A stretch of DNA of 64,000 nt, from NCBI RefSeq assembly GCF_036170895.1, contig NZ_CP108036.1, forward strand, positions 7,847,501-7,911,500, written 5' to 3'. This stretch comes from Streptomyces erythrochromogenes (lineage in GTDB: Bacteria; Actinomycetota; Actinomycetes; Streptomycetales; Streptomycetaceae). Each line of letters begins with the position of its first letter. The stretch's first letter is position 1. Shown in pieces: positions 32,484 through 42,019 of the stretch. The notes beneath the pieces are model-generated. The model was not told the origin of the DNA, did no database searches, and worked only from the letters and a program-made list of their open reading frames with translations. Made by a program: the position numbers and the translations under genes.

Positions 32484-35267
32484 GTGTCGTCGAGACGGCT
32501 TCTTCGAGTGAACCGACGCGTGATGCGCACCGTACGCGGCTGGCCGCGCGCCCTACTCCTCACACTCGCCGTGACGCTCACGGTGACCGCACCCGCCGAC
32601 GGGGCGGCGGCCGAGCCGCGTCCCGGCGTTCCCCCCACGGCCAGCAGCCCGTCGCGAGCGGACGGTGAGGGGAAGCTGTCGCGGGTCAAGGTGAAGCGGC
32701 GCGTGGACGTGCGCACTCTGCCCCGGCCGAAGCGCGTCCCCGAACCGCAGGTGCAGCCCTACCTCGCCCCTCCGAAGGGGCCGGCGCCGGTGGGACCGAC
32801 GAGGCAGCCGACTCTGCCGGTCACCACCGCGGCCCTGACCTCGAAGACCGGCGCATCCCCGAAGGCAGCGCCGTCCACGGCCGTCATCCAGCGGCTGAAA
32901 ACGTTTCCCACGCTCGGGAACGTTGACGCCACCGGTCCGTCCGACACCCAGCTCGCGGTCGGCCCCACCCACATCGTCCAGTTCGTGAACCGCTCCGGCC
33001 AGGTCTACGACAAGGCCGGCACCGCAGTCGGCGCCCCCTTCGACCTGGGTGCCTTCTTCGGCTTCGCCGCGGACACCGGCGGTGATCCGCGGGTGCACTA
33101 CGACGTGGGCTCCGGTCGCTTCTTCGCCGCGTACGAGGGACTCCTCACCGGCGGCGACGAAGTCGACGTCGCGGTCAGCGACACCTCCGACCCCCGCGGG
33201 AACTGGACCGTCTACATCGCCGGCAGCAACACCACCAACGTCCTGCAGGACCAGCCGAAACTCGGCTACTCCAACGACAAGGTCACGCTCAGCTGGAACA
33301 ACTACGACCTGACAACGACCCCCCGGGAGTTCCTGGGCGTGGTGACCGTGGTCGTCAGCAAGGCCGACCTGCTGGCCGCAGGCACGGTCGACCTCACGAC
33401 GTTCGCCCAGGACAACACCAAGTTCCAGGTCGTCCCGGCCACCTCGCTGTCGGGGATCAACGACCAGCTTGCGATGGAGCACGACCCGCGTGACCCCGCC
33501 AACGTGGTGGTGCACACGTTCACCGGCGTGCCCGGCGTCAGCGCGGTCAGCCAGACCGAGAACACCATCGCCATCGGAAGCGCGCCCGCACCACCGACGT
33601 GTGGCGGCGTGAGGGGATGCGCGGCTCAGCCGCCCGGGGGCGACGCCACCATCGCGACGAACGACGACCGGATGCTCTCGGTTGCGTGGCAGAACAACCG
33701 CCTGTGGGGCGTCTTCAACGTCAGCTGCACCCCTCTCGGCGACACAGCGGTCCACAACTGTCAGCGCTACGTCCAGATTGCGACCGGTGGTGGCCAGAGC
33801 CTGGCGACCAACCTCAATCTCGGTCTCGTGGGCGGAGACATCTACTACGGCTCGTTGACCCTGAACGACGAGGACGACCTGTTCTCGGGCTTCACCGCGT
33901 CTTCGGCCACGATGTTCGCCACTGCCGTCGCGATCGCAGTGCCGGGTGGCAACTTCCCGGCCACCACCTTCGGCGACTTCTACGCCGCGGGCACCCAGGC
34001 CTTCTCGTGCAACTGCGGCGCCGACGTGCGCTGGGGCGACTACTCCGGCACCGCGCGCGACCCCAGCAATCCCAAGGACGTCTGGACCGTCCAGCAGATC
34101 GGCGCCATCGCCAACACCGGAATCCTCGGCGGTGACTGGGGCACCGCAATGGACCGCGTCACGCTGTCCCCGCCGACTGTCACGAGCGTCACCCCGAACC
34201 ACGCACCCGAACTGGCCCAGTGCGTGAACACCGTGACCGTGCGCGGTACGGAATTCCCCACGAGCGGCACCACCGTCAGCTTCGGCTCCGTGGCCGCGAC
34301 GAACGTGAACGTCATCGGGCCGGAGGAACTGACCGCGCAGGTACCCCCGCAGGCACGGGGCACGGTGGACGTCACCGTGACCAACGCCAACGGCACCAGC
34401 CCGGTCACCGCCGCCGACCAGTTCACCTACGACCCGGACACGACCGCACCGTCCGTCTCCGCGAGCGTCTCGCCCGCGCCGAACGGCGCCGGCTGGAACA
34501 CGACCAGCCCGGCGACCGTCAACATCAGCGCCTCTGAAGGAGCCTGCGCCTCAGGGGTCCAGAAGATCACCTACAGTGCGAGCGGAGCCCAGCCGATCGC
34601 ATCCACCATCGTCTCCGGAACCAGTGCCGCAGTCCCGATCACGGTGAACGGCCTGACCATCGTGACGTACACCGCCACCGACAACGCGGGCAACACCTCC
34701 GCACCGCAGACGATCACCGTGCGACTCGACACCGCAGGGCCGACGATCACCATCGTCCGTCCGGTGGCCGGCACGTACCTGTACCGCCAGCCGGTCACCG
34801 CGTCCTACTCGTGCACGGACGCCATCTCCGGGGTGGCGAGCTGCGTGGGCACGGTCCCCAACGGCAGCCCGATCAACACCTCCACGCTCGGCCAGCGCAC
34901 GTTCACGGTCAACGCCACGGACAACGCCACGAACCCGTCCACCAGGAGCGTCACCTACAACGTGGCGTACCGGATCTGCCTGCTCTACGACCCGAGCCGC
35001 CCGGTCCGCCTGCTCGGCCAGGTCGTGATCAGCCTGCGGATCTGCGACGCGAACGGCAACAACCTCTCCAACCCGAACATCACGCTCACCGCCAGCCGCA
35101 TCACCGGCCCCGTCACCAGGCCCGTCACAGGCCGCTTCAACTACCTCCTCTCCTCATACAGCCTCCCCGTCAGCACCCAGAACCTGCCCAACGGCGACTA
35201 CAACCTCGAATTCACCATCAGCGGAGCGGACACCACGACCCACGTGGCACCGTTCACCCTGCGCTGA
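32484..35267 (+). CDS. Large secreted protein with TIG and Ig-like domains
   Basis: A 927-residue exported protein. GTG 32484 follows a G-rich AAGGGGGGAG; ATG 32523 is an alternative start. A signal peptide with a hydrophobic core (ALLLTLAVTLTVTAP) ends near residue 45. A Pro-rich linker leads to a domain of about 400 residues that reads like a beta-propeller (NVDATGPSDTQLAVGPTHIVQFVN, and repeated GDxxxxxDxxD turns). Residues about 555-650 form an IPT/TIG domain (VTSVTPNHAPELAQC, ending TAADQFTYD). Two more Ig-like domains with paired Cys follow (about 655-840), then a PEP-like tail domain. It is probably a cell-surface or secreted binding protein. A strong terminator stands 26 bp after the stop. 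Confidence 0.85.
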   Translation: MSSRRLLRVNRRVMRTVRGWPRALLLTLAVTLTVTAPADGAAAEPRPGVPPTASSPSRADGEGKLSRVKVKRRVDVRTLPRPKRVPEPQVQPYLAPPKGPAPVGPTRQPTLPVTTAALTSKTGASPKAAPSTAVIQRLKTFPTLGNVDATGPSDTQLAVGPTHIVQFVNRSGQVYDKAGTAVGAPFDLGAFFGFAADTGGDPRVHYDVGSGRFFAAYEGLLTGGDEVDVAVSDTSDPRGNWTVYIAGSNTTNVLQDQPKLGYSNDKVTLSWNNYDLTTTPREFLGVVTVVVSKADLLAAGTVDLTTFAQDNTKFQVVPATSLSGINDQLAMEHDPRDPANVVVHTFTGVPGVSAVSQTENTIAIGSAPAPPTCGGVRGCAAQPPGGDATIATNDDRMLSVAWQNNRLWGVFNVSCTPLGDTAVHNCQRYVQIATGGGQSLATNLNLGLVGGDIYYGSLTLNDEDDLFSGFTASSATMFATAVAIAVPGGNFPATTFGDFYAAGTQAFSCNCGADVRWGDYSGTARDPSNPKDVWTVQQIGAIANTGILGGDWGTAMDRVTLSPPTVTSVTPNHAPELAQCVNTVTVRGTEFPTSGTTVSFGSVAATNVNVIGPEELTAQVPPQARGTVDVTVTNANGTSPVTAADQFTYDPDTTAPSVSASVSPAPNGAGWNTTSPATVNISASEGACASGVQKITYSASGAQPIASTIVSGTSAAVPITVNGLTIVTYTATDNAGNTSAPQTITVRLDTAGPTITIVRPVAGTYLYRQPVTASYSCTDAISGVASCVGTVPNGSPINTSTLGQRTFTVNATDNATNPSTRSVTYNVAYRICLLYDPSRPVRLLGQVVISLRICDANGNNLSNPNITLTASRITGPVTRPVTGRFNYLLSSYSLPVSTQNLPNGDYNLEFTISGADTTTHVAPFTLR

Positions 35268-35292
35268 GATCCACGGCTCCCCTCGGAGCGCA

Positions 35293-35326
35293 CCGGCCCG
35301 GCCCCTGTTCCTCGGGGCCGGGCCGG
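35293..35326. terminator. Intrinsic terminator, 13-bp GC stem
   Basis: CCGGCCCGGCCCC (35293-35305) pairs perfectly with GGGGCCGGGCCGG (35314-35326) around an 8-nt loop. It lies 26 bp after the stop of the large secreted protein gene and fits a Streptomyces-type terminator without a T-tract. Confidence 0.75.
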
Positions 35327-35342
35327 CGCGCGTCAGGGCAGC

Positions 35343-35513
35343 ATGCGCGCCACCGTTGACGACGGCCCCCACACCTGTGACCAGAGATCGGCACGCTTCG
35401 ACGGAACCGCCGAACCCTGGGTGGCCGCGGCCGAGGCCGAGCTGCGGGCCCGGGGTGGGATCGTCCTGCGCCTGGACGGCGAGGAGCTGCACGAGAAGGG
35501 TTCTCGCAGATGA
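35343..35513 (+). pseudogene. Small ORF, probably a frameshifted gene fragment
   Basis: A 56-residue frame from ATG 35343 contains the plausible segment FDGTAEPWVAAAEAELRARGGIVLRLDGEEL. Just after its stop the neighbouring frame continues in a protein-like way (MNSVPSCRWGCGALPW, then SLMRTRHPGFSVAEIGHADG). This suggests one gene split by a one-base shift. No family is recognised and no ribosome-binding site is evident. Confidence 0.3.
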
Positions 35514-35757
35514 ACTCCGTCCCCTCGTGCAGGTGGGGGTGTGGAGCGCTGCCCTGGTCCTTGATGCGGACCCGCCATCCGGGGTTCTCAGTCGCGGAAA
35601 TCGGCCATGCGGACGGCCGCAACGGGCTCGGTCCTCCTGGGCCTGAAGGCCGGGGTTCCTCGCTGGATCCCGCTGAAGTGGAAGGGGTTCCGGTCGGGCA
35701 CCTCCGTCACCGGTGCCCCGGCCAGGACCGGTCCACCACCACGACGGAGAGCGCCCG

Positions 35758-36449
35758 ATGCCCACCACCGGAAACACGGCGAGCCCCGGCACGGGCGCCG
35801 ACACCGGTACCGGTACCGGCGCCGGGCAGCCCTGGACCGCGCTGCGGCACCTGCGCCATCTGCTGGACCTGCTCGACCAGGGCGCCGCGGCCGAGCAGTT
35901 CGCGCCGCCGGCCGTATCCGCCCGCGGCCCCCACCTCGACGGACCCGACGCGGCCGTGGTCGCGGGGGCCACCCGGGTCGCGCTCCGCATCCGCCGCACG
36001 CTCGGCCAGCACCGCCGCCGCGAAGCCGAACTCGCCGCGCTCTTCGACACCGCCGGAGACCTGGCCCCGGCTCAGGGACCTGGACGCCGTACTGAAGGCC
36101 ATCGTCCGCCGCGCCAAACTGCTCCTCGGCACGGACGTGACGTACCTGTCCCTCATCGACGACGAGGCCGGCGACACCTACATGCGGGTGACCGACGGCT
36201 CCGTCTCCGCCGCGTTCCAGCAGGTCGGACTCGGCATGGGGGAGGGGCCTCGGCGGTCTGGTCACGGAGACGGCCCGCCCCTACTCCACCGCGACTACCG
36301 GCGATCCGGCACACCACGCCGCCATCGCCATCGACAGCGCCCGCCTGCTCGACGAGAGCCGCAGCGCATTCGTCGACCTCAACGAGGCCTCGCGGACCTC
36401 GAGGCGCACAGTGACGCCGTGCGGCGGGCCGAGGACGCCATCCGCGTAA
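35758..36449 (+). pseudogene. Broken GAF-domain (PucR/CdaR-type) regulator
   Basis: ATG 35758 begins a protein with LRHLRHLLDLLDQGAAAEQF and REAELAALFDTAGDLA. Near 36065 the reading shifts by one base into a GAF-like domain (RDLDAVLKAIVRRAKLLLGTDVTYLSLID, ending QVGLGMGEG). Near 36250 it shifts again (GLGGLVTETARPYSTA). The rest of the GAF domain is missing; sequence jumps to AAIAIDSARLLDESRSAF, and the C-terminal helix-turn-helix is absent. At least two frameshifts, an internal deletion and a 3' truncation are therefore visible. It is a relic of a GAF-HTH regulator. Sequencing error could explain a shift but not the deletions. Confidence 0.65.
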
Positions 36450-36527
36450 CGCCCGTTCCGCCACACGCCCGGCCCCGCTTCGCGGCGCAACCGGCCGAAG
36501 GCGCCGGCAGGTGGCAGGGTGGACGGC

Positions 36528-37286
36528 ATGTGTGGCCGTTACGTCTCCACCCGTGGTCCCGAGGACCTCTCCGGCCTCTTCCAGGCGGCGCCCCCGGATC
36601 CGGGGCACGTGCTGGAACCCAGCTGGAACGTCGCCCCCACCGACGCGGTCTGGGCGGTGCTGGAGCGCGCCGACCGGGAGAGCGGGCTGCTGGAGCGCAG
36701 ACTGCGGCCCCTGCGGTGGGGTCTGGTGCCGTCGTGGTCGAAGAGCCCGTCCGGCGGCGCGAAGATGATCAACGCGCGGGTGGAGACGGTGCACGAGAAG
36801 CCCGCGTACCGGCGTGCCTTCGCCAAGCGCCGCTGCCTGCTGCCGGCGGACGGGTTCTACGAGTGGCAGGCCGTCCCCGCCTCCGCCGGAGTCAAGGCGC
36901 ACAAGCAGCCGTACTTCATCCGTCCCGAGGGCGGCGACGTGATGGCGATGGCCGGGCTCTACGAGTTCTGGCGCGACCCCGGCATCACTGACGACGACGA
37001 TCCGGCGGCGTGGTGGGCCACCTGCACGATCATCACCACCGAAGCGACCGACGCGGCGGGCCGCGTCCACCCCCGCATGCCGCTCGCGCTCGCCCCTGCC
37101 GACTACGAGGCCTGGCTCGACCCTTCCCACCAGGACGCGGACGAACTGCGCGCCCTGCTCGCCGCGCCCGGGGGCGGCCGGCTTGACGTCCGCGCCGTGT
37201 CGACCGCGGTCAACAACGTGCGCAACAACGGGCCCGAGCTCCTCGACGAGCCCGCGGACCCCGCGCCGCCGGCGGCGGCGAAGTAA
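36528..37286 (+). CDS. SRAP domain protein (YedK/HMCES-like abasic-site shield)
   Basis: A 252-residue SOS response-associated peptidase (SRAP). The family protects abasic sites in single-stranded DNA by a covalent link through Cys2. The start is set at ATG 36528 because it makes the second residue Cys (MCGRYV), as the chemistry requires; a start a few codons upstream would not. Other catalytic elements are present: [21 protein letters not shown] (Glu) and VHPRMPLAL (His). Length and order match the family. It lies alone, with a promoter region for the next operon starting 30 bp after its stop. Confidence in the assignment is high; regulation is unknown. Confidence 0.93.
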   Translation: MCGRYVSTRGPEDLSGLFQAAPPDPGHVLEPSWNVAPTDAVWAVLERADRESGLLERRLRPLRWGLVPSWSKSPSGGAKMINARVETVHEKPAYRRAFAKRRCLLPADGFYEWQAVPASAGVKAHKQPYFIRPEGGDVMAMAGLYEFWRDPGITDDDDPAAWWATCTIITTEATDAAGRVHPRMPLALAPADYEAWLDPSHQDADELRALLAAPGGGRLDVRAVSTAVNNVRNNGPELLDEPADPAPPAAAK

Positions 37287-37314
37287 AGAAACATTGACAC
37301 GATGTCCTCCCTGC

Positions 37315-37343
37315 TTGACACTTCACGTGTCAGGTTTTCTTTA
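37315..37343 (+). promoter_or_regulatory. Promoter with palindromic operator for the membrane protein/XRE operon
   Basis: TTGACA at 37315 is a good -35 hexamer, with TCTTTA 17 bp further as a weak -10. The palindrome TGACAC-ttcac-GTGTCA (37316-37332) overlaps the -35 element. A second TTGACA lies at 37294. The operon's own XRE regulator is the obvious candidate to bind here. Confidence 0.5.
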
Positions 37344-37357
37344 CATGGGGAGCGGTC

Positions 37358-37786
37358 GTGGCAGTCGAGGAAAAACGCGCATGGATCATGATCGTGGTCA
37401 CGGTCGTGTCGTACGCGGTGTACCTGGCACTCGTCCTCGGGAGATCCGGGGACGGCCCGATCGCCGAGGAGCCGTACGCCGCCGCCCTGCTGTGGACGGT
37501 CGGCTCGGCCATCGCCGCCTCCATCCTGCTGCACATCACCGTGGCGCTCCTGTCGCCCGAGGAAGGCAGGATCAAGGACCAGCGCGACCGCGAGATCCAC
37601 CACTTCGGCGACCACATCGGCCAGTCGTTCGTCGTCGTCGGCGGCGTGGCCGGGCTCGTCCTCGCGATGGCCGAGGCGGACCGGTTCTGGATCGCCAACG
37701 CCATCTACCTGGCGTTCGTCCTGTCGGCGCTGCTCGGATCCACGGCGAAGATCTTCGCCTACCGGACGGGCTTCCAGCCGTGGTGA
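37358..37786 (+). CDS. Four-helix membrane protein of unknown function
   Basis: A 142-residue inner-membrane protein with about four hydrophobic segments (residues 8-27, 43-65, 87-104 and 110-128). A charged loop [20 protein letters not shown] follows the second. GTG 37358 is preceded by GGGGAG. In related loci a small membrane protein of this type is paired with a short XRE regulator, as here. The stop overlaps the regulator start by 4 bp, so they are translationally coupled. The function is unknown. A membrane sensor or inhibitor of the XRE protein is an inference only. Confidence 0.82.
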   Translation: MAVEEKRAWIMIVVTVVSYAVYLALVLGRSGDGPIAEEPYAAALLWTVGSAIAASILLHITVALLSPEEGRIKDQRDREIHHFGDHIGQSFVVVGGVAGLVLAMAEADRFWIANAIYLAFVLSALLGSTAKIFAYRTGFQPW

Positions 37787-38025
37787 GGCCCACGAGGGTC
37801 ACCAACAGGATCCGGGCCCTGCGCTTCGCCAACGGCGAGATGACCCAGGCCGAGCTCGCCCGCCGGATCGGCGTCACCCGGCAGACCGTCATCGCCATCG
37901 AACAGGGCCGCTACTCGCCCTCCCTGGAGAAGGCCTTCGAGATCGCCCGCGTGTTCGCCGTACCGCTCGACTCCGTGTTCCAGTACTCCGCCACAGTCAC
38001 CACCACAGAGGGAGAAGACTCATGA
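37783..38025 (+). CDS. Short XRE-family transcriptional regulator
   Basis: An 80-residue protein that is essentially a single Cro/C1-type helix-turn-helix: [50 protein letters not shown]. The start at GTG 37783 overlaps the upstream stop as GTGA; GTG 37780 is an alternative. Its stop overlaps the ATG of the dehydrogenase gene (ATGA). The three genes form one tightly coupled operon. It probably binds the TGACAC palindrome upstream of the operon and regulates its own transcription. Confidence 0.88.
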   Translation: MRPTRVTNRIRALRFANGEMTQAELARRIGVTRQTVIAIEQGRYSPSLEKAFEIARVFAVPLDSVFQYSATVTTTEGEDS

Positions 38026-38993
38026 AGGCGATCGTCCAGGACGGCTACGGCCCCCCGGAGGTGCTGCGGGTCGACGAGGTGGACCGGCCCGTTCCGGGCC
38101 GCGGCGAGGTGCTCGTACGGGTCCATGCCGCTGCCGTCGACCAGGGTGTCTGGCACCTCATGGCGGGCCTGCCGTACGCCCTGCGCCCCGTGTTCGGCCT
38201 GCGGGCGCCCCGTGTGCGGATACCCGGCATGGACCTCGCGGGGCGGGTGGAGGCCGTCGGGCCCGACGTCACCCGGGTCCGGCCCGGCGACGAGGTGTAC
38301 GGCAGCTGCAAGGGGTCGTTCGCCGAGTACGCGTGCGCCAAGGAGGACTCCCTCGCCCCGAAGCCGGCGCGCCTCGGCTTCGAAGAGGCCGCCACCGTGC
38401 CCGTGTCCGCGGTCACCGCCCTCAAGGCACTGCGCGAGTCCGGCCGGGTCCAGGCGGGCCAGAGCGTCCTCGTACTGGGCGCCTCCGGCGGAGTGGGCAC
38501 GTACGCCGTACAACTGGCCAAGGCCTTCGGTGCCCACGTCACCGGGGTCTGCAGCACCGCCAAGACGGACCTGGTCCGCTCCATCGGCGCCGACGAGGTC
38601 GTCGACTACACGCGGGAGGACCCCGTCGACGGCAGCCGCCGCTACGACCTCATCCTCGACATCGCGGGCAACCGGCCGCTGTCCCGGCTCCGCCGCGCCC
38701 TCACCGCCCGCGGAACCCTCGTCATCGTCGGCGGGGAGGGCGGCGGCCGGTGGATCGGCGGCAACGAACGCCAGCTGGGCGCCCTCCTGCTGTCGCCCTT
38801 CACCGGCCAGCGGCTGCTCCCGCTCGCCGTCATGGAGCAGCACCACGGCGACTTGGAGGCCCTCACGGAACTCATCGAGACCGGAGCCGTCACCCCGGTC
38901 GTCGACCGCACCTACCCGCTGGCCGAGGTCCCCGACGCCATCCGCCACCTGAGAGGAGGCCAGGTACGCGGCAAGATCGCGATCCGGCTATGA
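38022..38993 (+). CDS. NAD(P)-dependent alcohol dehydrogenase (quinone reductase-like MDR)
   Basis: A 323-residue medium-chain dehydrogenase/reductase. The N-terminal GroES-like domain has [33 protein letters not shown] and [12 protein letters not shown]. The Rossmann motif is [28 protein letters not shown] (about 150-177). Zinc ligands of classical alcohol dehydrogenases are absent, so it belongs to the zinc-independent quinone oxidoreductase-like branch using NADPH. The ATG overlaps the XRE stop by 4 bp. Its 3' end overlaps the convergent EEP gene by 6 bp. It probably reduces a quinone, enone or other electrophile whose presence the XRE gene senses. Confidence 0.9.
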   Translation: MKAIVQDGYGPPEVLRVDEVDRPVPGRGEVLVRVHAAAVDQGVWHLMAGLPYALRPVFGLRAPRVRIPGMDLAGRVEAVGPDVTRVRPGDEVYGSCKGSFAEYACAKEDSLAPKPARLGFEEAATVPVSAVTALKALRESGRVQAGQSVLVLGASGGVGTYAVQLAKAFGAHVTGVCSTAKTDLVRSIGADEVVDYTREDPVDGSRRYDLILDIAGNRPLSRLRRALTARGTLVIVGGEGGGRWIGGNERQLGALLLSPFTGQRLLPLAVMEQHHGDLEALTELIETGAVTPVVDRTYPLAEVPDAIRHLRGGQVRGKIAIRL

Positions 38994-39953
38994 GCCGGCC
39001 GCGGGCTCCCAGGTGATGCGGGCGACGACCGGCAGGTGGTCACTGCCGGTGGCGGGCAGCGTCCGGATCTCGGCGAGGGTCGCCGAGCGCGCCAGGACCT
39101 GGTCGATCCGCGACACCGGGAAGGACGCGGGCCAGCTGAGGGCGAAGCCCCGCCGGGGCGCCGCCATCCGCGAGGTCAACGGAGCGAGCCCGCGGTCGTC
39201 CACGGTCCCGTTCAGGTCCCCCAGCAGGACCACCCGGTCCACCGGCTCGGCGGCGACGGCCGCGCCCAGCAGCCGCGCGCTCTCGTCCCGCAGCTGCGAG
39301 GCGAAGCCGGACGGCCGGATGCGGACCGAGGGCAGGTGGGCGACGTACACGGCGACCTCCCCCTCCGGGGTGCTCACCCCGGCCCGCAGCCCGCGGCTCC
39401 AGCCCTCCCCGATTCCCGCGGGTTTGATGTCCAGGCGCCGTACGCCCGTCAGCGGGTACTTCGACCAGAGGCCGACCGTGCCCTCGACCGCGTGGTGCGG
39501 ATACCGCGACTCCAGGGCCGCCGCGTAGGCCGGCAGTGCGGAGGGGGTCACTTCCTCCAGAGCGACGAGTTCCGGCGCGGCTGCGGCCAGGGCGGCGGCG
39601 GTGCCCGCCGGGTCCGGGTTCTCGTCGCTGACGTTGTGCTGGACCACCGTGAGGTGGGGTGCGCCGCGTTCCGATGGGAGGAGCAGCCCGCCGAACTGGC
39701 CCAGCCACGCGAGGGCGGGCAGCAGCAGGGCCACCAGGGCCACGGCCGACCGGCGTACCAGCGCCGCCACGAGCAGCAGCGCAACCACCAGGCCGAGCCA
39801 GGGCAGGAAGGCCTCCACCAGGCTGCCGAGGCGGCCGACCGCATTCGGCACGGCGGAGTGGAAGGTCAGCACGGCGGCGGTCAGCAGGGCGAGCGCGGCC
39901 AGAACGCGTCCGCGCGCGCCCCCGGCCGACCGCCACCGGGCGACGCGGCGCAT
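38988..39953 (-). CDS. Membrane-anchored endonuclease/exonuclease/phosphatase family protein
   Basis: A protein of about 321 residues with two or three N-terminal hydrophobic segments (ALALLTAAVLTFHSAV, WLGLVVALLLVAALV, ALVALLLPALAWL) and a C-terminal EEP catalytic domain facing out. Motifs are VVQHNVSDENPD, LVALEEVTPS (Glu), YVAHLPSVR, VVLLGDLNGTVDDRG (Asp/Asn) and TGSDHLPVVARI (terminal His). All hallmark residues are present. I chose ATG 39953; the frame is open to an ATG at 40142, and TTG 40012 is also possible, so the start is uncertain. The substrate could be a nucleic acid, phospholipid or phosphoester. Its 3' end overlaps the convergent dehydrogenase gene by 6 bp. Confidence 0.85.
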   Translation of the reverse strand: MRRVARWRSAGGARGRVLAALALLTAAVLTFHSAVPNAVGRLGSLVEAFLPWLGLVVALLLVAALVRRSAVALVALLLPALAWLGQFGGLLLPSERGAPHLTVVQHNVSDENPDPAGTAAALAAAAPELVALEEVTPSALPAYAAALESRYPHHAVEGTVGLWSKYPLTGVRRLDIKPAGIGEGWSRGLRAGVSTPEGEVAVYVAHLPSVRIRPSGFASQLRDESARLLGAAVAAEPVDRVVLLGDLNGTVDDRGLAPLTSRMAAPRRGFALSWPASFPVSRIDQVLARSATLAEIRTLPATGSDHLPVVARITWEPAAGS

Positions 39954-40247
39954 GCCGCCGGCCAGACCGCGGTCCGCGGCGCCGGCCGCACCTCTGCCCG
40001 TCTGCTCGGCCAAAGCCCCGCCCCTCCGCCCGCGTCCTGTACCCGTCCGCGTCCTGTCCCCGTCCCGTCCCGCAGACGTGAGCAGCCGCACGATGTCGCA
40101 CGCTACGACGCATGATCCGCCGCCGGGGTTCCCGCCCGCCACCGGCGCATATGTTGTGGCGGAGGTGCACGGACCTGCCTGTGCGAGAGTGACCGGCGGG
40201 GCCCGGCCGTAGGGGCCGGCCCGGGGCGAGAGTGACGGGAGAGCCGC

Positions 40248-41135
40248 ATGGGGTCAGCGAGGGTCGCAGTCGTGACGAGCGACACCGGACTCGACCAGGA
40301 CACCGATCTGCCGCTGCTGCTGGACGCCTTGCGCGCGGAGGGTCTGTCCGCGGAGCCGGTGGCCTGGGACGCGGACCCGGGGCGCTGGGGCGGCTTCGAC
40401 CTGGCCGTCATCCGCTCGACCTGGGACTACGTCGGACGGCTTGGGGAGTTCCTGGCCTGGGCCGAAGCCACGGCCCGCGTGACCCGGCTGTGGAATCCGG
40501 CACCGCTGGTGCGCTGGAACAGCGACAAGCGCTATCTGCTCGACCTCGCCGGGCGCGGGGTTCCCGTGGTGCCGACCCGCTGCATCGCCCCGGGCGCACA
40601 GTGCGCCGAGGAGGACTTCGACGGCCCGCACGGAGTGGTGGTCAAGCCCTCGGTGTCCGCGGGCGCGCGGGACACCGCGCGCTACGAGCCGGGCCGCGCG
40701 GCTGACGCCGTACTGCACGCCCGCATGCTGCTGGAGCAGGGGCGCACCGCGATGGTCCAGCCGTACCTGCCGCTGGTGGAGGAGGGCGAACGAGCCCTGG
40801 TCTTCTTCGCCGGGACCTTCAGCCACGCGATCCGCAAGCAGGCCCTGCTGACCGAGCCCGGGCAGATGGACAACTCCCGCGTGGCGCACCCCGGGGCCGC
40901 GCTCCACACCCCGACCGAGGCGGAGCTGCGTACGGCGCGGGCGGCGCTGGCCGCGGCTCCCGTCCGGGGCGAGCCGCTGTTCGCCCGGGTGGACCTGGTA
41001 CTGGACGAGGCGAGGGGGCCGGTGGTCATGGAACTGGAGCTCATCGAGCCGAACCTGTTCATCGGACTCGCCCCGCAGGGAGCGGACCGGCTCGCCCTGG
41101 CCGTGGCGGTGGCGGCCCGGGAAGCGAAGGCGTAG
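40248..41135 (+). CDS. ATP-grasp domain protein
   Basis: A 295-residue ATP-grasp enzyme of the glutathione-synthetase-like branch, unrelated in detail to the peptide ligase at 20.8 kb. It starts ARVAVVTSDTGLDQDTDLPLLLDALR and has RSTWDYVGRLGEFL. The nucleotide-binding strands are VVVKPSVSAGARDTARY and TAMVQPYLPLVEEGERALVFF, and the metal site is FARVDLVLDEARGPVVMELELIEPNLF. ATG 40248 follows GGGAGAG. Neighbours give no pathway. It probably ligates a carboxylate to an amine or thiol. A terminator hairpin stands just after its stop, between it and the convergent next gene. Confidence 0.88.
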   Translation: MGSARVAVVTSDTGLDQDTDLPLLLDALRAEGLSAEPVAWDADPGRWGGFDLAVIRSTWDYVGRLGEFLAWAEATARVTRLWNPAPLVRWNSDKRYLLDLAGRGVPVVPTRCIAPGAQCAEEDFDGPHGVVVKPSVSAGARDTARYEPGRAADAVLHARMLLEQGRTAMVQPYLPLVEEGERALVFFAGTFSHAIRKQALLTEPGQMDNSRVAHPGAALHTPTEAELRTARAALAAAPVRGEPLFARVDLVLDEARGPVVMELELIEPNLFIGLAPQGADRLALAVAVAAREAKA

Positions 41136-41148
41136 CGGATTCCTTGTC

Positions 41149-41182
41149 GGTCGGGGCCGGGCTCGTGCCGCCCGGCCCGACC
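41149..41182. terminator. Bidirectional terminator between convergent genes
   Basis: GGTCGGGGCCGGGC and GCCCGGCCCGACC pair along 13 positions with one bulged G and a 7-nt loop. It lies between the ATP-grasp gene (+, stop 41135) and the surface-protein gene (-, stop 41196), and can serve both. Confidence 0.7.
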
Positions 41183-41195
41183 GGCCTACGACCGG

Positions 41196-41873
41196 CTACG
41201 ACGTCCTGCACGCGCCGCGCATCCGGCGGCGGCGCAGCAGCAGGCCGACGCCGGCCCCGGCCAGGGCGGTCACCGCCACACCCGCCGTGGTCCACCAGAC
41301 GGCGGCACCGTCGGCGCCGGACGCCGCCTGCGTCCCGGAGGGAGCCGGAGCGGGGGACGACGCGTCCGCGGAGGTCGCTGCGGCGGAACCGGAACCGGAA
41401 GCAGACGCAGAAGCGGCGTCGGGGGTCGGGGCCGAGACGGCCGGAGTGCCGCCGGTCGTGGCACCGGTGGTCCCCGCGCCGGTGGTCGGGGCCGGATCCA
41501 CCACGGGCACACCGACTTCGAGTTCACCCTTGCCGAGCGCGGGGAACCCCACCTCGACGGTGACCTTCCACGAACCGGGCGGCAGCGTCTCGGCCGTGGT
41601 CCAGCCGGCGGGCGCTGCCGCCGGGTCGCGCACGAGGCGCCAGGGGCCCATCGTGCGGGTGCCGTCGACGCTGACCGCGTTCACGGTGGCGGCGACGTTC
41701 TCGTCGATGGCGTCCCCGTCGTTCTCCCAGGTGATGTCGGTGGTGACGTGGCCGGCGCGTTGCCCGGTCACCACCACCTTCAGGGTGTCTCCGTGGGCAT
41801 GGGCGGCAGCGGGGATCAGGAACATGAGACCGAGTGCGGTCAGGGTGGCCGAGAGAACGATTCGTATGCGCAT
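41196..41873 (-). CDS. Membrane-anchored surface protein, unknown function
   Basis: A 225-residue exported protein. The signal peptide (IRIVLSATLTALGLMFLI, ending AHAH) is followed by a beta-sandwich domain of about 100 residues (HGDTLKVVVTGQRAGHVTTDITW, then PGSWKVTVEVGFPALGKGELEV). A low-complexity Thr/Ala/Ser linker of about 60 residues comes next, then a single C-terminal membrane helix with a basic end, LLLRRRRMR. This is a stalked, C-terminally anchored topology. The globular part has no named family that I recognise; a CopC-like fold is conceivable given the mature HGD start. It is 146 bp upstream of the stop of the protease gene read in the same direction. Confidence 0.8.
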   Translation of the reverse strand: MRIRIVLSATLTALGLMFLIPAAAHAHGDTLKVVVTGQRAGHVTTDITWENDGDAIDENVAATVNAVSVDGTRTMGPWRLVRDPAAAPAGWTTAETLPPGSWKVTVEVGFPALGKGELEVGVPVVDPAPTTGAGTTGATTGGTPAVSAPTPDAASASASGSGSAAATSADASSPAPAPSGTQAASGADGAAVWWTTAGVAVTALAGAGVGLLLRRRRMRGACRTS

Positions 41874-42019
41874 CGTCGGGGTGCTCCGGTCGAGATGAGG
41901 GGTACCGGCGGACGGCCGCATGGGGGCGGCCGTCCGCCGGGGGTGGGATCACGGCGTCACGGGGTGGTCCCGGGGCCAGGGCGTGCGAGCCCCTGGGCGT
42001 CCGGGCGTGGCGGCAGTGC

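Noticed and set aside
32553..34202. Leftward 549-codon frame opposite the TIG-domain secreted protein
   Set aside because: Composition artefact (Val/Gly/Asp/Arg), no start signal; the plus-strand frame has a signal peptide and Ig-like domains.
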